Origin: an uncultured Clostridia bacterium
Lineage (GTDB): Bacteria > Bacillota > Clostridia > Christensenellales > UBA3700
Length of the DNA: 48,008 nucleotides
Reading direction: 5' to 3'
Assembly: GCA_947246685.1 (NCBI GenBank)
Contig: CAMXSN010000010.1
Location: 1-48,008, forward strand
Shown here piece after piece: positions 16,438-23,972 of this stretch; within the stretch, counting starts at the first letter, position 1, and every line of letters begins with the position of its first letter. Position numbers and translations under genes: made by a program. The notes below the pieces were generated by a model. It had not been told where the DNA came from. It saw only the letters and a program-made list of their open reading frames with translations, and made no database searches.

Positions 16438-17247
16438 ATGAGCGAATGTAATAACGACTGTTCGAATTGCGGACAGGATTGTAAAGAAAGAGGACAAGTT
16501 GACAAGCCTAGATTAAACAAATTTTCCAACGTCTGCAAGCTGTATGCCGTAATGAGCGGCAAAGGCGGCGTAGGAAAATCTATGGTCACTGCGCAGCTTG
16601 CGACGCTGACGAGAAGATTGGGCAAATCTACAGCTATATTGGATGCAGACGTTACTGGCGCGTCGATAGCCAGGTCGTTCGGCATCAAAGACAAGGCTTA
16701 CGGCAGCGAGCGCGGCATACTTCCTGCCGAAAGCGTTACCGGTATCAAGATAGTGTCCATGAATATGTTTCTCAAAGACGAATCCGATCCCGTAGTATGG
16801 CGATCTTCGCTGATAACCGGCGCAGTAACGCAGTTTTGGACGGACGTATGTTGGGGCGACGTGGACGTGATGTTTATCGATATGCCTCCGGGTACGGGCG
16901 ACGTGCCGTTGACGGTATATCAGAGTTTGCCCGTCGACGGACTCATTATAGTCACGACCCCGCAGGAGCTCGTCGGTATGGTCGTGTCAAAAGGCGTTAA
17001 GATGGCTAAGATGATGAACGTGCCGATAATTGCTATCGTGGAGAATATGTCTTATTATCAATGCGGAAAATGCGGCGAAAAGCTTGAGATTTTCGGTCGC
17101 AGCAAGGTTGATGAAGCAGCTAGACAATACGGAATAGAGAAGACTGCTAGGATCCCCGTAGACAACGCGTTGACGAGCGCTTGCGACAGCGGAAAGATAG
17201 AGTATTTCGACGGCGATTGGCTTGAAGACGTCGCGAAGTCTTTGTGA
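16438..17247 (+). CDS. Mrp/NBP35-family Fe-S cluster carrier ATPase
   Basis: This P-loop ATPase binds and delivers iron-sulfur clusters (ApbC/Mrp/Nbp35 group). An N-terminal cysteine cluster, C4, C8, C11 and C15 (CNNDCSNCGQDC), is the mark of the Nbp35 subtype. The deviant Walker A is GKGGVGKS (41-48), followed by DADVTG and IDMPPGTGD. A conserved CxxC (C209, C212) makes the bridging cluster site of the dimer. At 269 residues it is full length. It has its own promoter inside nanA and a strong terminator after it, so it looks monocistronic. A link to the sialic-acid genes is not implied. Confidence 0.93.
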   Translation: MSECNNDCSNCGQDCKERGQVDKPRLNKFSNVCKLYAVMSGKGGVGKSMVTAQLATLTRRLGKSTAILDADVTGASIARSFGIKDKAYGSERGILPAESVTGIKIVSMNMFLKDESDPVVWRSSLITGAVTQFWTDVCWGDVDVMFIDMPPGTGDVPLTVYQSLPVDGLIIVTTPQELVGMVVSKGVKMAKMMNVPIIAIVENMSYYQCGKCGEKLEIFGRSKVDEAARQYGIEKTARIPVDNALTSACDSGKIEYFDGDWLEDVAKSL

Positions 17248-17268
17248 ATACGAATTTAATGGTTATAT

Positions 17269-17310
17269 TACGAAAAACGGCGTATTGGATCACGTCGCTT
17301 TTCGTATTTT
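17269..17310 (+). terminator. Rho-independent terminator after the Mrp gene
   Basis: Fifteen-nt arms (17269-17283 and 17292-17306) pair with one mismatch and one G-U around an 8-nt loop and are followed by TTTT. Confidence 0.8.
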
Positions 17311-17321
17311 ACCGATATATA

Positions 17322-17350
17322 TGGACAAACGCTTGAAAAGTTGATATAAT
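17322..17350 (+). promoter_or_regulatory. SigA promoter of trmB
   Basis: TGGACA (17322-17327), 17 bp, then a consensus TATAAT (17345-17350) with an extended -10 (TGA). GGAG and the ATG follow 27 bp downstream. Confidence 0.75.
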
Positions 17351-17376
17351 ACAATCGACAGTAATCGGAGAACAAT

Positions 17377-18048
17377 ATGAGAATGAGAAGAAAGCGCAAT
17401 CTCGACGAGAGATTGGCTGCCGTCAAAGACTATATAATCCAACGGACTATATTCGAATTGAATATGAAGACCGCAATCCAACAAAAGGATTATATAGATT
17501 ATAGCAAAGTGTTCGGCAACGACGGCAGAGTGGAGTTGGAGATTGGCTGCGGAAAAGGGAAGTTTATTACCGAATTGGCGAGAAGAAATCCCGACGTCAA
17601 CTTTATCGCGGTAGAAATGCTGTCCAACGTTGTTGTCGAGGCGTGTGAAAAAGCAAAAAAAGAAGGATTGAAAAACGTCAAATTTATGATAATCCGCGCG
17701 GAATGTTTGGAGAGTTATATTCCTAGCAATTCCATTTCGAGAATATATCTTAATTTCTCTACGCCGCTGCCGCAGAAAGGCTATGAGAAACAAAGACTTA
17801 CGCACAGAAAGTTTTTGGATATTTATAAGAAAATATTGACGGACGACGGCGAGATTCATCAAAAAACCGACAGCAAATCGCTTTTTGAGTTTTCCGTTGC
17901 AGAATTTTCGCAAAACGGTTTTGCGCTCAAAAACGTATGTCTGGACTTACTGCATTCGGATTGCAAGAACAACATAATGACTGAATACGAATTGAAGTTT
18001 GCCGAGATGTATATGCCTATATACAGATTGGAGGCATACAGGATATAG
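17377..18048 (+). CDS. trmB: tRNA (guanine-N7)-methyltransferase TrmB, with altered signature motif
   Basis: TrmB makes m7G46 in the variable loop of tRNAs using SAM. The 223 residues show the usual N-terminus (MRMRRKRNL), SAM motif ELEIGCGKGKF (53-63), GEIHQKTDSKSLFE, and the C-terminal TEYELKF...PIYRLEA. The central signature, normally NFxDPWPKKRHxKRRL, reads NFSTPLPQKGYEKQRL at 126-141. The aspartate is a threonine and the tryptophan a leucine. The rest of the fold is intact, so it is a real gene, either with shifted catalysis or of a divergent subfamily. GGAG precedes the ATG, and the lipoprotein gene follows after 10 bp. Confidence 0.88.
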   Translation: MRMRRKRNLDERLAAVKDYIIQRTIFELNMKTAIQQKDYIDYSKVFGNDGRVELEIGCGKGKFITELARRNPDVNFIAVEMLSNVVVEACEKAKKEGLKNVKFMIIRAECLESYIPSNSISRIYLNFSTPLPQKGYEKQRLTHRKFLDIYKKILTDDGEIHQKTDSKSLFEFSVAEFSQNGFALKNVCLDLLHSDCKNNIMTEYELKFAEMYMPIYRLEAYRI

Positions 18049-18058
18049 AAGAGGAAGT

Positions 18059-20584
18059 ATGAAATCTAGAAAACTTTTAATATCGATAATCTTTGTGATA
18101 GCGCTAGCGAGCGTTCTATTCGCCTCGTCTTGTTTGAATCTGGGAGGATTGACTTCGTCGGGTATAGATATTTCGCGCGCGGAAATATCGCTTGAGGACA
18201 GCGAATTTGCTTACAGCGGAGCGCAGATACTTCCCCAAGTAAGCGTAAAATACCAAGGAGCGCAACTCACTTCAGACGATTACGAACTGATTTATGCAAA
18301 TAATATCAATGTCGGCAGGGCATCGGTCACGGTCAAGGGAAAGGGAAAATACAAGGGTAATAAAGTGCTGTATTTTACAATTCTCGAGAGCGGGATTTTT
18401 TCTCTCGATACGTGCGAAATTTCCCTTTCGTATGATTCTTGCGCGTATACCGGAGAGGAAATGCGTCCTTCGGTCATCGTCAGGAGAAACGGAGCGATAA
18501 TAGACGGCTCATATTATACGGTTGAGTATCAATCCAACGTTCAAGTAGGCAAGGCAAGCGTAATAGTCAAAGGCGCGGGCGATTGCTCGGGCGAAAAGAC
18601 GTTGAATTTCGATATATATTACCAATATGTTTTTACAGCGCAAGACGCGACTTTAATAGACGGTCAGCCGCGTCAGCAAGTTGTCGACAAATCCGACGTA
18701 ATTCCTCCTAAGTTTGAAAAACGCGGCTACACATTTGACGGATGGCGGTACGACGGTAAAACGGTGGATTTTTCCGACGTCGATTCCGTACCCGATAAGG
18801 GCGGCGAATTTACCGCGGCGTTCAGGATAAACGATTACGATATCGATTATCGCGTTGACGGCGGCGAAAACAATGAGAATAATCCTCAAACGTATACGGT
18901 GTTGGATAAGTTTGATCTTCAAGCTCCGACAAGAGGTCGAGATAAATTTGCAGGATGGTATTTGGATGAGAAATTCAATTACAGGATCGAAACGGTAGAA
19001 AATTTTGCGCAAAATCTTACATTATACGCCAAGTGGGTCAACTACGAGAGCAGGAAAGTCAATTATATTGCTCCCGCAGACGCAAACGTTGCCTCTTACG
19101 ATATGTTTATGCCCAATGACAGGGTGACGGGACCAATAGTGATTTCCGACGATGGCAAAAAGGAATTGGTATGGTATCTTGACGCGGCTATGACGCGCAG
19201 GCTTAACTACCTAGAGATGCCTTATGAGGATATGACGATTTATTCGCGTTGGGAAGACGCGCTTGACGAGGGCTTTTTGGGATATGAGTCTTTCGACGTT
19301 ATAGACAGCTTCGATAAGCTGGTCGCTTATATAGATTACGTCGGTTTCAACAACGTGTTGAAGACAGATTCGAGTTTTGTTGAAGTCACTTACAAGACGG
19401 ACGCTCAGCAGTTGATGAGCGATATACAAAAAGCTATTGCTATGAGCGCTTATCCCACGCAATCCAATATGTGGTACAGCGCGGGAACGGGGCGTCTGAG
19501 CGTATATCTCACAGATAATTTGCTCGGCGAATTGGCGACGGTCAAGGGAATGCAGGATGAAGATTTCTATCCGCAAATAAACAACGTGTTTGCTCTTTCT
19601 TCTCAAGGTAGAGAAGACGGATACGATCGTTTTGCGGTTGATTATATAGAGAAAACGCGCGAGGTGTCCAATTCCGACCAACTGTTCTACGTTCTTTCGC
19701 ACGGTTACAGACCTGTCCCCGTTGCGGGATCGTCGGCAGAGAGGATATATTCTCAATTCAGAGATATAATGCGAAATATTTGCGATGATGAAATGACTGA
19801 TTTTGAGAAAGTCAAGGCGATATACGAGTGGATAATCGTCAACGTAAATTACGATAATTACGTAGCTTACGGTACTATGACCGAGAGAAGTCATAAATAC
19901 GAAGCATTTTATCTAGAAGGCGTTCTCAACGGCAGCGCGGTTTGCGACGGAATGTCCAAGGCTTTTTCCGTAATGTGCGCTATTGAGGGCATAGACTGCG
20001 TAAGAGTGACGGGACGCAGGGCAGGCGAGACGGACGGACACGCATGGAACAAGGTGCAGATCATGGGCGATTGGTATCTTACTGACGCGACTTGGGGTAA
20101 TCAGACATTTAAGACAAGCAACGGCGACGGCACTTATTCCAGGTATGAGTTTTTTGCGTATAACTATTTGCTTTTCACTGACTATGAGAGAGAGTTTATC
20201 GACGGATATTCGTCCAATCAATATCATAATTACGTTGCGAATACTGACTTTGATATGAGCGCATATTACGACGGATTTGAGTTGAGCGTTGGTAGTTATA
20301 CCGCGGATCTACTCATAGACAGCGAAGAAGAACTAAGCTACGTGTTTGAATACGTAGACGATAATTTTGACGACGTCAAGGGAATGTCGGTGGATTTGAT
20401 TCTAAACGTGTCGGGCAGCGACGTCTACAAATTTTTCAGCTCGGCTTGGGCAAAATACAGAAAAAGGCATCTGCTGTCTACGGCAGTAAGTTACAAATTC
20501 GTTATCACCTATTCGGGCAAGGGGGAAGACAATTCCTTTGAGCAAGGGGCGCACGTCTCGTTGATATTCGACGTGCCGGCATAA
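18059..20584 (+). CDS. Surface lipoprotein with Ig-like and InlB-type repeats and a transglutaminase-like domain
   Basis: The 841-residue product begins with a lipoprotein signal ending in FASSC (lipidation at C25). Two Ig-like repeats follow (about 38-110 and 116-187; shared patterns YSGAQ/YTGEE and VGRASVTVKGKG/VGKASVIVKGAG). Then come three Listeria-Bacteroides (InlB B) type repeats (190-258, 260-327, 332-398) with the FDGW, FAGWYLD and LYAKW signatures. The catalytic-type domain has a full transglutaminase/protease triad: C629 (GSAVCDG), H661 (DGHAWN) and D676 (LTDATWG). It is probably anchored outside the cell and may cleave or crosslink proteins or peptidoglycan peptides. The ATG at 18059 follows AGAGGAAG; a longer frame upstream would lack a signal peptide. 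Confidence 0.88.
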   Translation: MKSRKLLISIIFVIALASVLFASSCLNLGGLTSSGIDISRAEISLEDSEFAYSGAQILPQVSVKYQGAQLTSDDYELIYANNINVGRASVTVKGKGKYKGNKVLYFTILESGIFSLDTCEISLSYDSCAYTGEEMRPSVIVRRNGAIIDGSYYTVEYQSNVQVGKASVIVKGAGDCSGEKTLNFDIYYQYVFTAQDATLIDGQPRQQVVDKSDVIPPKFEKRGYTFDGWRYDGKTVDFSDVDSVPDKGGEFTAAFRINDYDIDYRVDGGENNENNPQTYTVLDKFDLQAPTRGRDKFAGWYLDEKFNYRIETVENFAQNLTLYAKWVNYESRKVNYIAPADANVASYDMFMPNDRVTGPIVISDDGKKELVWYLDAAMTRRLNYLEMPYEDMTIYSRWEDALDEGFLGYESFDVIDSFDKLVAYIDYVGFNNVLKTDSSFVEVTYKTDAQQLMSDIQKAIAMSAYPTQSNMWYSAGTGRLSVYLTDNLLGELATVKGMQDEDFYPQINNVFALSSQGREDGYDRFAVDYIEKTREVSNSDQLFYVLSHGYRPVPVAGSSAERIYSQFRDIMRNICDDEMTDFEKVKAIYEWIIVNVNYDNYVAYGTMTERSHKYEAFYLEGVLNGSAVCDGMSKAFSVMCAIEGIDCVRVTGRRAGETDGHAWNKVQIMGDWYLTDATWGNQTFKTSNGDGTYSRYEFFAYNYLLFTDYEREFIDGYSSNQYHNYVANTDFDMSAYYDGFELSVGSYTADLLIDSEEELSYVFEYVDDNFDDVKGMSVDLILNVSGSDVYKFFSSAWAKYRKRHLLSTAVSYKFVITYSGKGEDNSFEQGAHVSLIFDVPA

Positions 20585-20608
20585 CTTATCGATTAAGAAA
20601 TGTTTTAT

Positions 20609-20639
20609 AAATCGCAGCTAGCTGCGATTTATTTTTTTT
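20609..20639 (+). terminator. Strong Rho-independent terminator
   Basis: A perfect 22-nt palindrome (11-bp arms, AAATCGCAGCT and its complement, 20609-20630) is followed by A and eight T. It closes the trmB-lipoprotein unit. Confidence 0.92.
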
Positions 20640-20656
20640 AATCGTATCAAATACGT

Positions 20657-20685
20657 TTGGAATTATTTGCAATTTGCTTTATAAT
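20657..20685 (+). promoter_or_regulatory. SigA promoter of the putative metal exporter gene
   Basis: TTGGAA (20657-20662), 17 bp, TATAAT (20680-20685). The leader is short (about 22 nt) and carries AAAGGA, so no metal riboswitch fits in it. Confidence 0.7.
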
Positions 20686-20714
20686 GTTTTTAATTCGGTC
20701 TTAAAGGAATCGCT

Positions 20715-21764
20715 ATGTGGGACGTATTGCTTGACGCGTTTTTGGATACGTTAAAACTTTCTTTGGTACTATTGATATTCTATATTTTGATAGAGGTCAT
20801 AGAGCAGAAAGTTGCGACTGGAATGCGCAGACAACTCAAATCTAAATATGCAGTTGCCGTTGGCGCGGGATTCGGTATTGTGCCGCAGTGCGGATTTTCC
20901 GTGCTAGCGTCGGATCTCTATTCCAAGAGACAGATCAGCGTCGGAGCGTTGGTCGCGGTATTTATCGCAACGTCTGACGAAGCCCTTCCGATACTTTTGT
21001 CGTCTATTCACGAGCATGGCGTTTGGATAAAACTTCTTGCTTTGATTGCGGCAAAGCTTGTGTTGGCGCTGGCGGCCGGATACGTGTTGGATCTGTTGGC
21101 GGGGCTGGCGGCAAAGAGAAGATCGCGTGTAGACGAAACCGCGGATCAGAAGGGGAAAGCAAATCTCGATTGTTCTGTTGAGCAAGAATCTTGCGTAGTC
21201 ACTGCGGCGGTTGTTCAGCGCGACATAGATGGGCATACGCACGGGCATTCTCACGAAGAAGAACACGGCGAAAGCCACTGCGACGATAATCAAGCGGATT
21301 CGGACGAGGATATCCACAAGGGGTGCTGCGGTCATCATATAGACGACGGCAAAGAGAGTAGAGTAAAAAAGTATTTGGTGCATCCGTTGTTGCATACGCT
21401 TAAAATACTTGCCTATATATTGATAATCAACGTTGTGATGGGCATAGTAATCTACTACGTAGGCGAAGAAAAGATAGCCGATTTCATGAATGCAAGCGGT
21501 ATTTTTCAGCCGATATTGGTGACAATCGTTGGGCTTATTCCCAACTGCGCGTCCAGCGTGTTGATAACGGAACTGTTTCTAAACGGGACGATTTCTTTCG
21601 GTTCGTGTTTGGGCGGATTGATTGTTAACGCCGGATTGGGCATGGCGTTTTTATTCAAAGAAAATAAAAACGTCAAACAAAATTTTGCAATAGCCGGCGG
21701 CTTGTTTGTTTTTGCCGCTTTGGTTGCGATAGCTTCGCACTATGCTTTTGCCGGATTGATATAA
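20715..21764 (+). CDS. Putative heavy-metal exporter, ArsP_2-like permease with a His/Cys-rich loop
   Basis: This polytopic membrane protein of 349 residues is built as two related halves. Each half carries a Pro-x-Cys motif at a helix turn: VPQCGFS (56-62) and IPNCASS (275-281). This is the pattern I associate with the putative 10-TM heavy-metal exporter family (ArsP_2/DUF2899). A long cytoplasmic loop between the halves (about 136-220) holds a metal-binding-type stretch at 172-208 with HTHGHSH, HGESHCD and CCGHH. This loop suggests export of a divalent metal such as zinc or manganese, but the ion is not determined. It has its own promoter and lies 48 bp before a small membrane gene. Confidence 0.8.
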   Translation: MWDVLLDAFLDTLKLSLVLLIFYILIEVIEQKVATGMRRQLKSKYAVAVGAGFGIVPQCGFSVLASDLYSKRQISVGALVAVFIATSDEALPILLSSIHEHGVWIKLLALIAAKLVLALAAGYVLDLLAGLAAKRRSRVDETADQKGKANLDCSVEQESCVVTAAVVQRDIDGHTHGHSHEEEHGESHCDDNQADSDEDIHKGCCGHHIDDGKESRVKKYLVHPLLHTLKILAYILIINVVMGIVIYYVGEEKIADFMNASGIFQPILVTIVGLIPNCASSVLITELFLNGTISFGSCLGGLIVNAGLGMAFLFKENKNVKQNFAIAGGLFVFAALVAIASHYAFAGLI

Positions 21765-21777
21765 TTTTTTCAAAGTA

Positions 21778-21806
21778 TTGGCAAAATAATTAATTTGTGA
21801 TAGAAT
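21778..21806 (+). promoter_or_regulatory. Promoter placed directly before the next start codon
   Basis: TTGGCA (21778-21783), 17 bp, TAGAAT (21801-21806) with an extended -10 (TGA). The expected start of transcription, about 7 bp on, coincides with the ATG at 21813. Confidence 0.5.
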
Positions 21807-21812
21807 ATATCT

Positions 21813-22121
21813 ATGGATAAGAAAAAAAGAGACGTATTGCTTTATCAATGGCTGTTTTTTATACCGTTCAGCGCGATTGCGGCAATCGGCGTAATTGCAG
21901 TCGGTATTGTGGCGCTGTTTATTTTTATTTGTTCGGCAAAATATCTGGTCGTAAGTTTTACGTTGGAGAGCGCTAGAATTTTTCCCGCGTTGGTATTGAC
22001 AATTATATGTCTTGGCGTGGTTGCGGCGCTCGTTTATTCCGACGTTATTTTAGTAAGGAAATATATCAAATCGGCAAAAGAGTTTGTAGAAGAAAAAAAT
22101 AAAACTTTGCAGAACGATTAA
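21813..22121 (+). CDS. Small membrane protein, two helices, function unknown
   Basis: The 102-residue product has a short basic N-terminus (MDKKKR), two hydrophobic helices (about 14-39 and 54-77) and a charged C-terminal tail ending in KEFVEEKNK. I recognise no family. There is no Shine-Dalgarno sequence before the ATG. Instead, a promoter ends 6 bp upstream, so the mRNA may be leaderless. A TTG at 21837 after AAAGAGA is a less likely alternative start, because it would drop the basic N-terminus. It could also be read through from the exporter gene, as no terminator separates them. A convergent terminator follows. Confidence 0.65.
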   Translation: MDKKKRDVLLYQWLFFIPFSAIAAIGVIAVGIVALFIFICSAKYLVVSFTLESARIFPALVLTIICLGVVAALVYSDVILVRKYIKSAKEFVEEKNKTLQND

Positions 22122-22149
22122 GCTAAGTATTGACAAGCGATATATCGAC

Positions 22150-22174
22150 AGAGGAACGGTTTTGCCGTTCCTCT
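22150..22174. terminator. Terminator hairpin between convergent genes
   Basis: Ten-bp perfect arms AGAGGAACGG and CCGTTCCTCT around TTTTG. It serves the plus-strand gene ending at 22121 and possibly ispDF from the other side; U-tracts are short on both strands. Confidence 0.7.
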
Positions 22175-22204
22175 TTATGCTATAAGATAATGGATTTATA
22201 AAAT

Positions 22205-23341
22205 TTACACGCGTTTTAGCGCGGCGACGCTACTTACGCTTATGCCTTCTTCGCGACCAACCATGCCGAGTTTTTCGGTCGTGGTGGCGGTTATGCTCAT
22301 GCGGTTTTCGTCGATGCCCATTATGCGCGCGAGATTGATTTGAATAGTCGGTATATGCGCCGACAGTTTGGGCTTCTGAGCCATTATGACTGCGCTTACG
22401 GAATTGATTTTGAATTTTTTGCAATTTACTATATCCAGCACTTCTCTCAATAGGACAACGCTGCTTACGTCCTTATAGCTATTGTCGCTGTCTGGAAAGA
22501 GAACTCCGATGTCGCGTTCATGGATTGCCGATAGTATAGCGTCCATTATAGCGTGAATAAGCACGTCGCCGTCGCTGTGAGCGACAAGACCTTTGTCGTG
22601 AGGAATTTCAATGCCGCCGAGTATGAGTTTTCTCCCTACGTCGAGACGGTGAGTGTCCCAACCGTTGCCGATAAATATTTCGCCGCCGTTGATTATGGAG
22701 CAGTCTTGAGGAGTGGTAACCTTGTAGTTGTCTTCGCTGCCTTTTGTCAGATGAACAGGCTTGCCTATATAGCGCTCGAATAGCGTAGCGTCGTCAGTAA
22801 AGTTTGCGCAATCTTCTGCGGCAAGTCGGTATGCAAGTTTGATCTCTTTGGCTTTGAATATTTGCGGAGTTTGTATTCTCTTGATTTTGTTTCTGTCCAC
22901 AGCGACGGAAGAAACGCCGTCTTCGCATATCTGTCTTAAAGAATCTACGCTGTCCGTATAAAGCGCGCTGGCGCCGTACGTTACGGCGTCGCGCATGGCG
23001 TCGATCAGGCACTGTCTGGGCAAATTACATCTTGCTCCGTCGTGTATTATTACGTAATCGCAATCGTCGTCAACGTATTTGAGGGCGTTGGCAATTGAAT
23101 CCGCGCGGCTTTCTCCTCCTTTGCAAAGCGCGACGTTGTCCATACCTTGCGTTATCTTACTTACGGCGTTTAGATCGTCGGCGTTATAGGCGACGATAAT
23201 TTTGCTTATACTTTCATGATAGAAGCGAGATATCGTCAATGCCAGCAGGGGAGCGCCGCCGACGTTGAGTAGTAGTTTATTATATGGCAATCCGCTACGT
23301 TTTCCGCTTCCGCCGCAAGCCAAAATGACGTTAAATTTCAT
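22205..23341 (-). CDS. ispDF: Bifunctional IspD/IspF: MEP cytidylyltransferase and MECDP synthase
   Basis: This fused enzyme of the DXP isoprenoid pathway has 378 residues. The IspD part (about 1-222) has the nucleotide loop LACGGSGKRSG (8-18), IIHDGARC (98-105) and RIQTPQIF (155-162). The IspF part (about 223-378) starts at FIGNGWDTHRLD with zinc ligands D229 and H231 and H263 (SDGDVLIHAIMD). It ends with the substrate loops DIGVLFPDSD and ITATTTEKLG...REEGI. All catalytic stretches appear intact in both halves. It overlaps rqcP by 11 bp (ATGAAATTTAA holds both its start and the rqcP stop), so translation is coupled. IspE, the step between, is not in the window. Confidence 0.95.
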   Translation of the reverse strand: MKFNVILACGGSGKRSGLPYNKLLLNVGGAPLLALTISRFYHESISKIIVAYNADDLNAVSKITQGMDNVALCKGGESRADSIANALKYVDDDCDYVIIHDGARCNLPRQCLIDAMRDAVTYGASALYTDSVDSLRQICEDGVSSVAVDRNKIKRIQTPQIFKAKEIKLAYRLAAEDCANFTDDATLFERYIGKPVHLTKGSEDNYKVTTPQDCSIINGGEIFIGNGWDTHRLDVGRKLILGGIEIPHDKGLVAHSDGDVLIHAIMDAILSAIHERDIGVLFPDSDNSYKDVSSVVLLREVLDIVNCKKFKINSVSAVIMAQKPKLSAHIPTIQINLARIMGIDENRMSITATTTEKLGMVGREEGISVSSVAALKRV

Positions 23342-23582
23342 CGTCGATCACCTCGTACATATCTTGGCATTCCTGCTTTTTTGCGTTTTCGTTGACTTTG
23401 AGTATCTTAAAAGAAAACTGTTTGTCTCCGAAAAACAGCACTACCACGTCGCCTTCTTTTACCTGCGTTCCCGCTTTTGCTGTTCTGCCGTTTATCTGAG
23501 CGCGTCCGCTGTCGCAGGCGTCGTTAGCCACGGTGCGGCGTTTAATTATTCTCGAAACTTTGAGAAATTTGTCCAGTCTCAT
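23331..23582 (-). CDS. rqcP: S4-domain RNA-binding protein, RqcP/YabO type
   Basis: This is an 83-residue protein made almost wholly of an S4 RNA-binding domain: MRLDKFLKVSRIIKRRTVA, then GRAQINGR and KAGTQVKEGDVV. The family (YabO, HSP15-like) binds the 50S-peptidyl-tRNA complex and supports alanine tailing with RqcH in ribosome-associated quality control. AAGGAG lies before the ATG on the minus strand. It is the first gene of a two-gene unit with ispDF and is divergent from rpoB. HSP15-like heat-shock function is the alternative reading. Confidence 0.9.
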   Translation of the reverse strand: MRLDKFLKVSRIIKRRTVANDACDSGRAQINGRTAKAGTQVKEGDVVVLFFGDKQFSFKILKVNENAKKQECQDMYEVIDDEI

Positions 23583-23629
23583 AATACTCCTTACTTTTTA
23601 ATTAATTATTATAATATTATATATAAAAT

Positions 23630-23658
23630 ATTATATCAAATATAATCGCGTATTACAA
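23630..23658 (-). promoter_or_regulatory. SigA promoter of rqcP-ispDF
   Basis: Read on the minus strand: TTGTAA (23658-23653), 17 bp, TATAAT (23635-23630), with TGA before the -10. The leader to the ATG is about 40 nt. Confidence 0.7.
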
Positions 23659-23823
23659 TAATATTGTGAAATTTGCGTTCAAATATATATTTGAAGGGAC
23701 GCTAAATATTAATAACATATTATAAAAAGTTCCATATATATTATAAAAAATTTTACATTTCCATTATAAATAATAAATTAATAAAATTAATTATAAAAAT
23801 TTATATTTTTTTTATAATTTTGT

Positions 23824-23852
23824 TTGACTTCGGTTGAGTATTTTGTTACAAT
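23824..23852 (+). promoter_or_regulatory. SigA promoter of rpoBC
   Basis: TTGACT (23824-23829), 17 bp, TACAAT (23847-23852) with an extended -10 (TGT). A leader of about 115 nt follows. It holds a weak AGCCTT/AAGGCT hairpin (23886-23931) with no U-tract, and it ends with AAGGAGGG before the ATG. Confidence 0.8.
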
Positions 23853-23972
23853 CTATAATTGTATGATTATGTAAAATGCCTTATTAGCCTTATTTTGGAA
23901 CAAAAACTGTCTCAAAAGGCTGAAAAAAGGTGTGATATTCATCGATTTGAAATTTTTTAAGGAGGGTATGAT

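Larger units (their letters stand above)
23583..23972. other. 390-bp AT-rich divergent control region
   Basis: It separates rqcP (minus) from rpoB (plus). It contains one good promoter for each strand and between them a very AT-rich core (about 23690-23820) with recurring TTATAAA runs. I see no gene or known RNA family in it. Confidence 0.75.

Noticed and set aside
23886..23931. Attenuator or L10-type leader before rpoB
   Set aside because: The AGCCTT/AAGGCT stem is weak, followed by A-rich sequence, and rplJ is not part of the unit.
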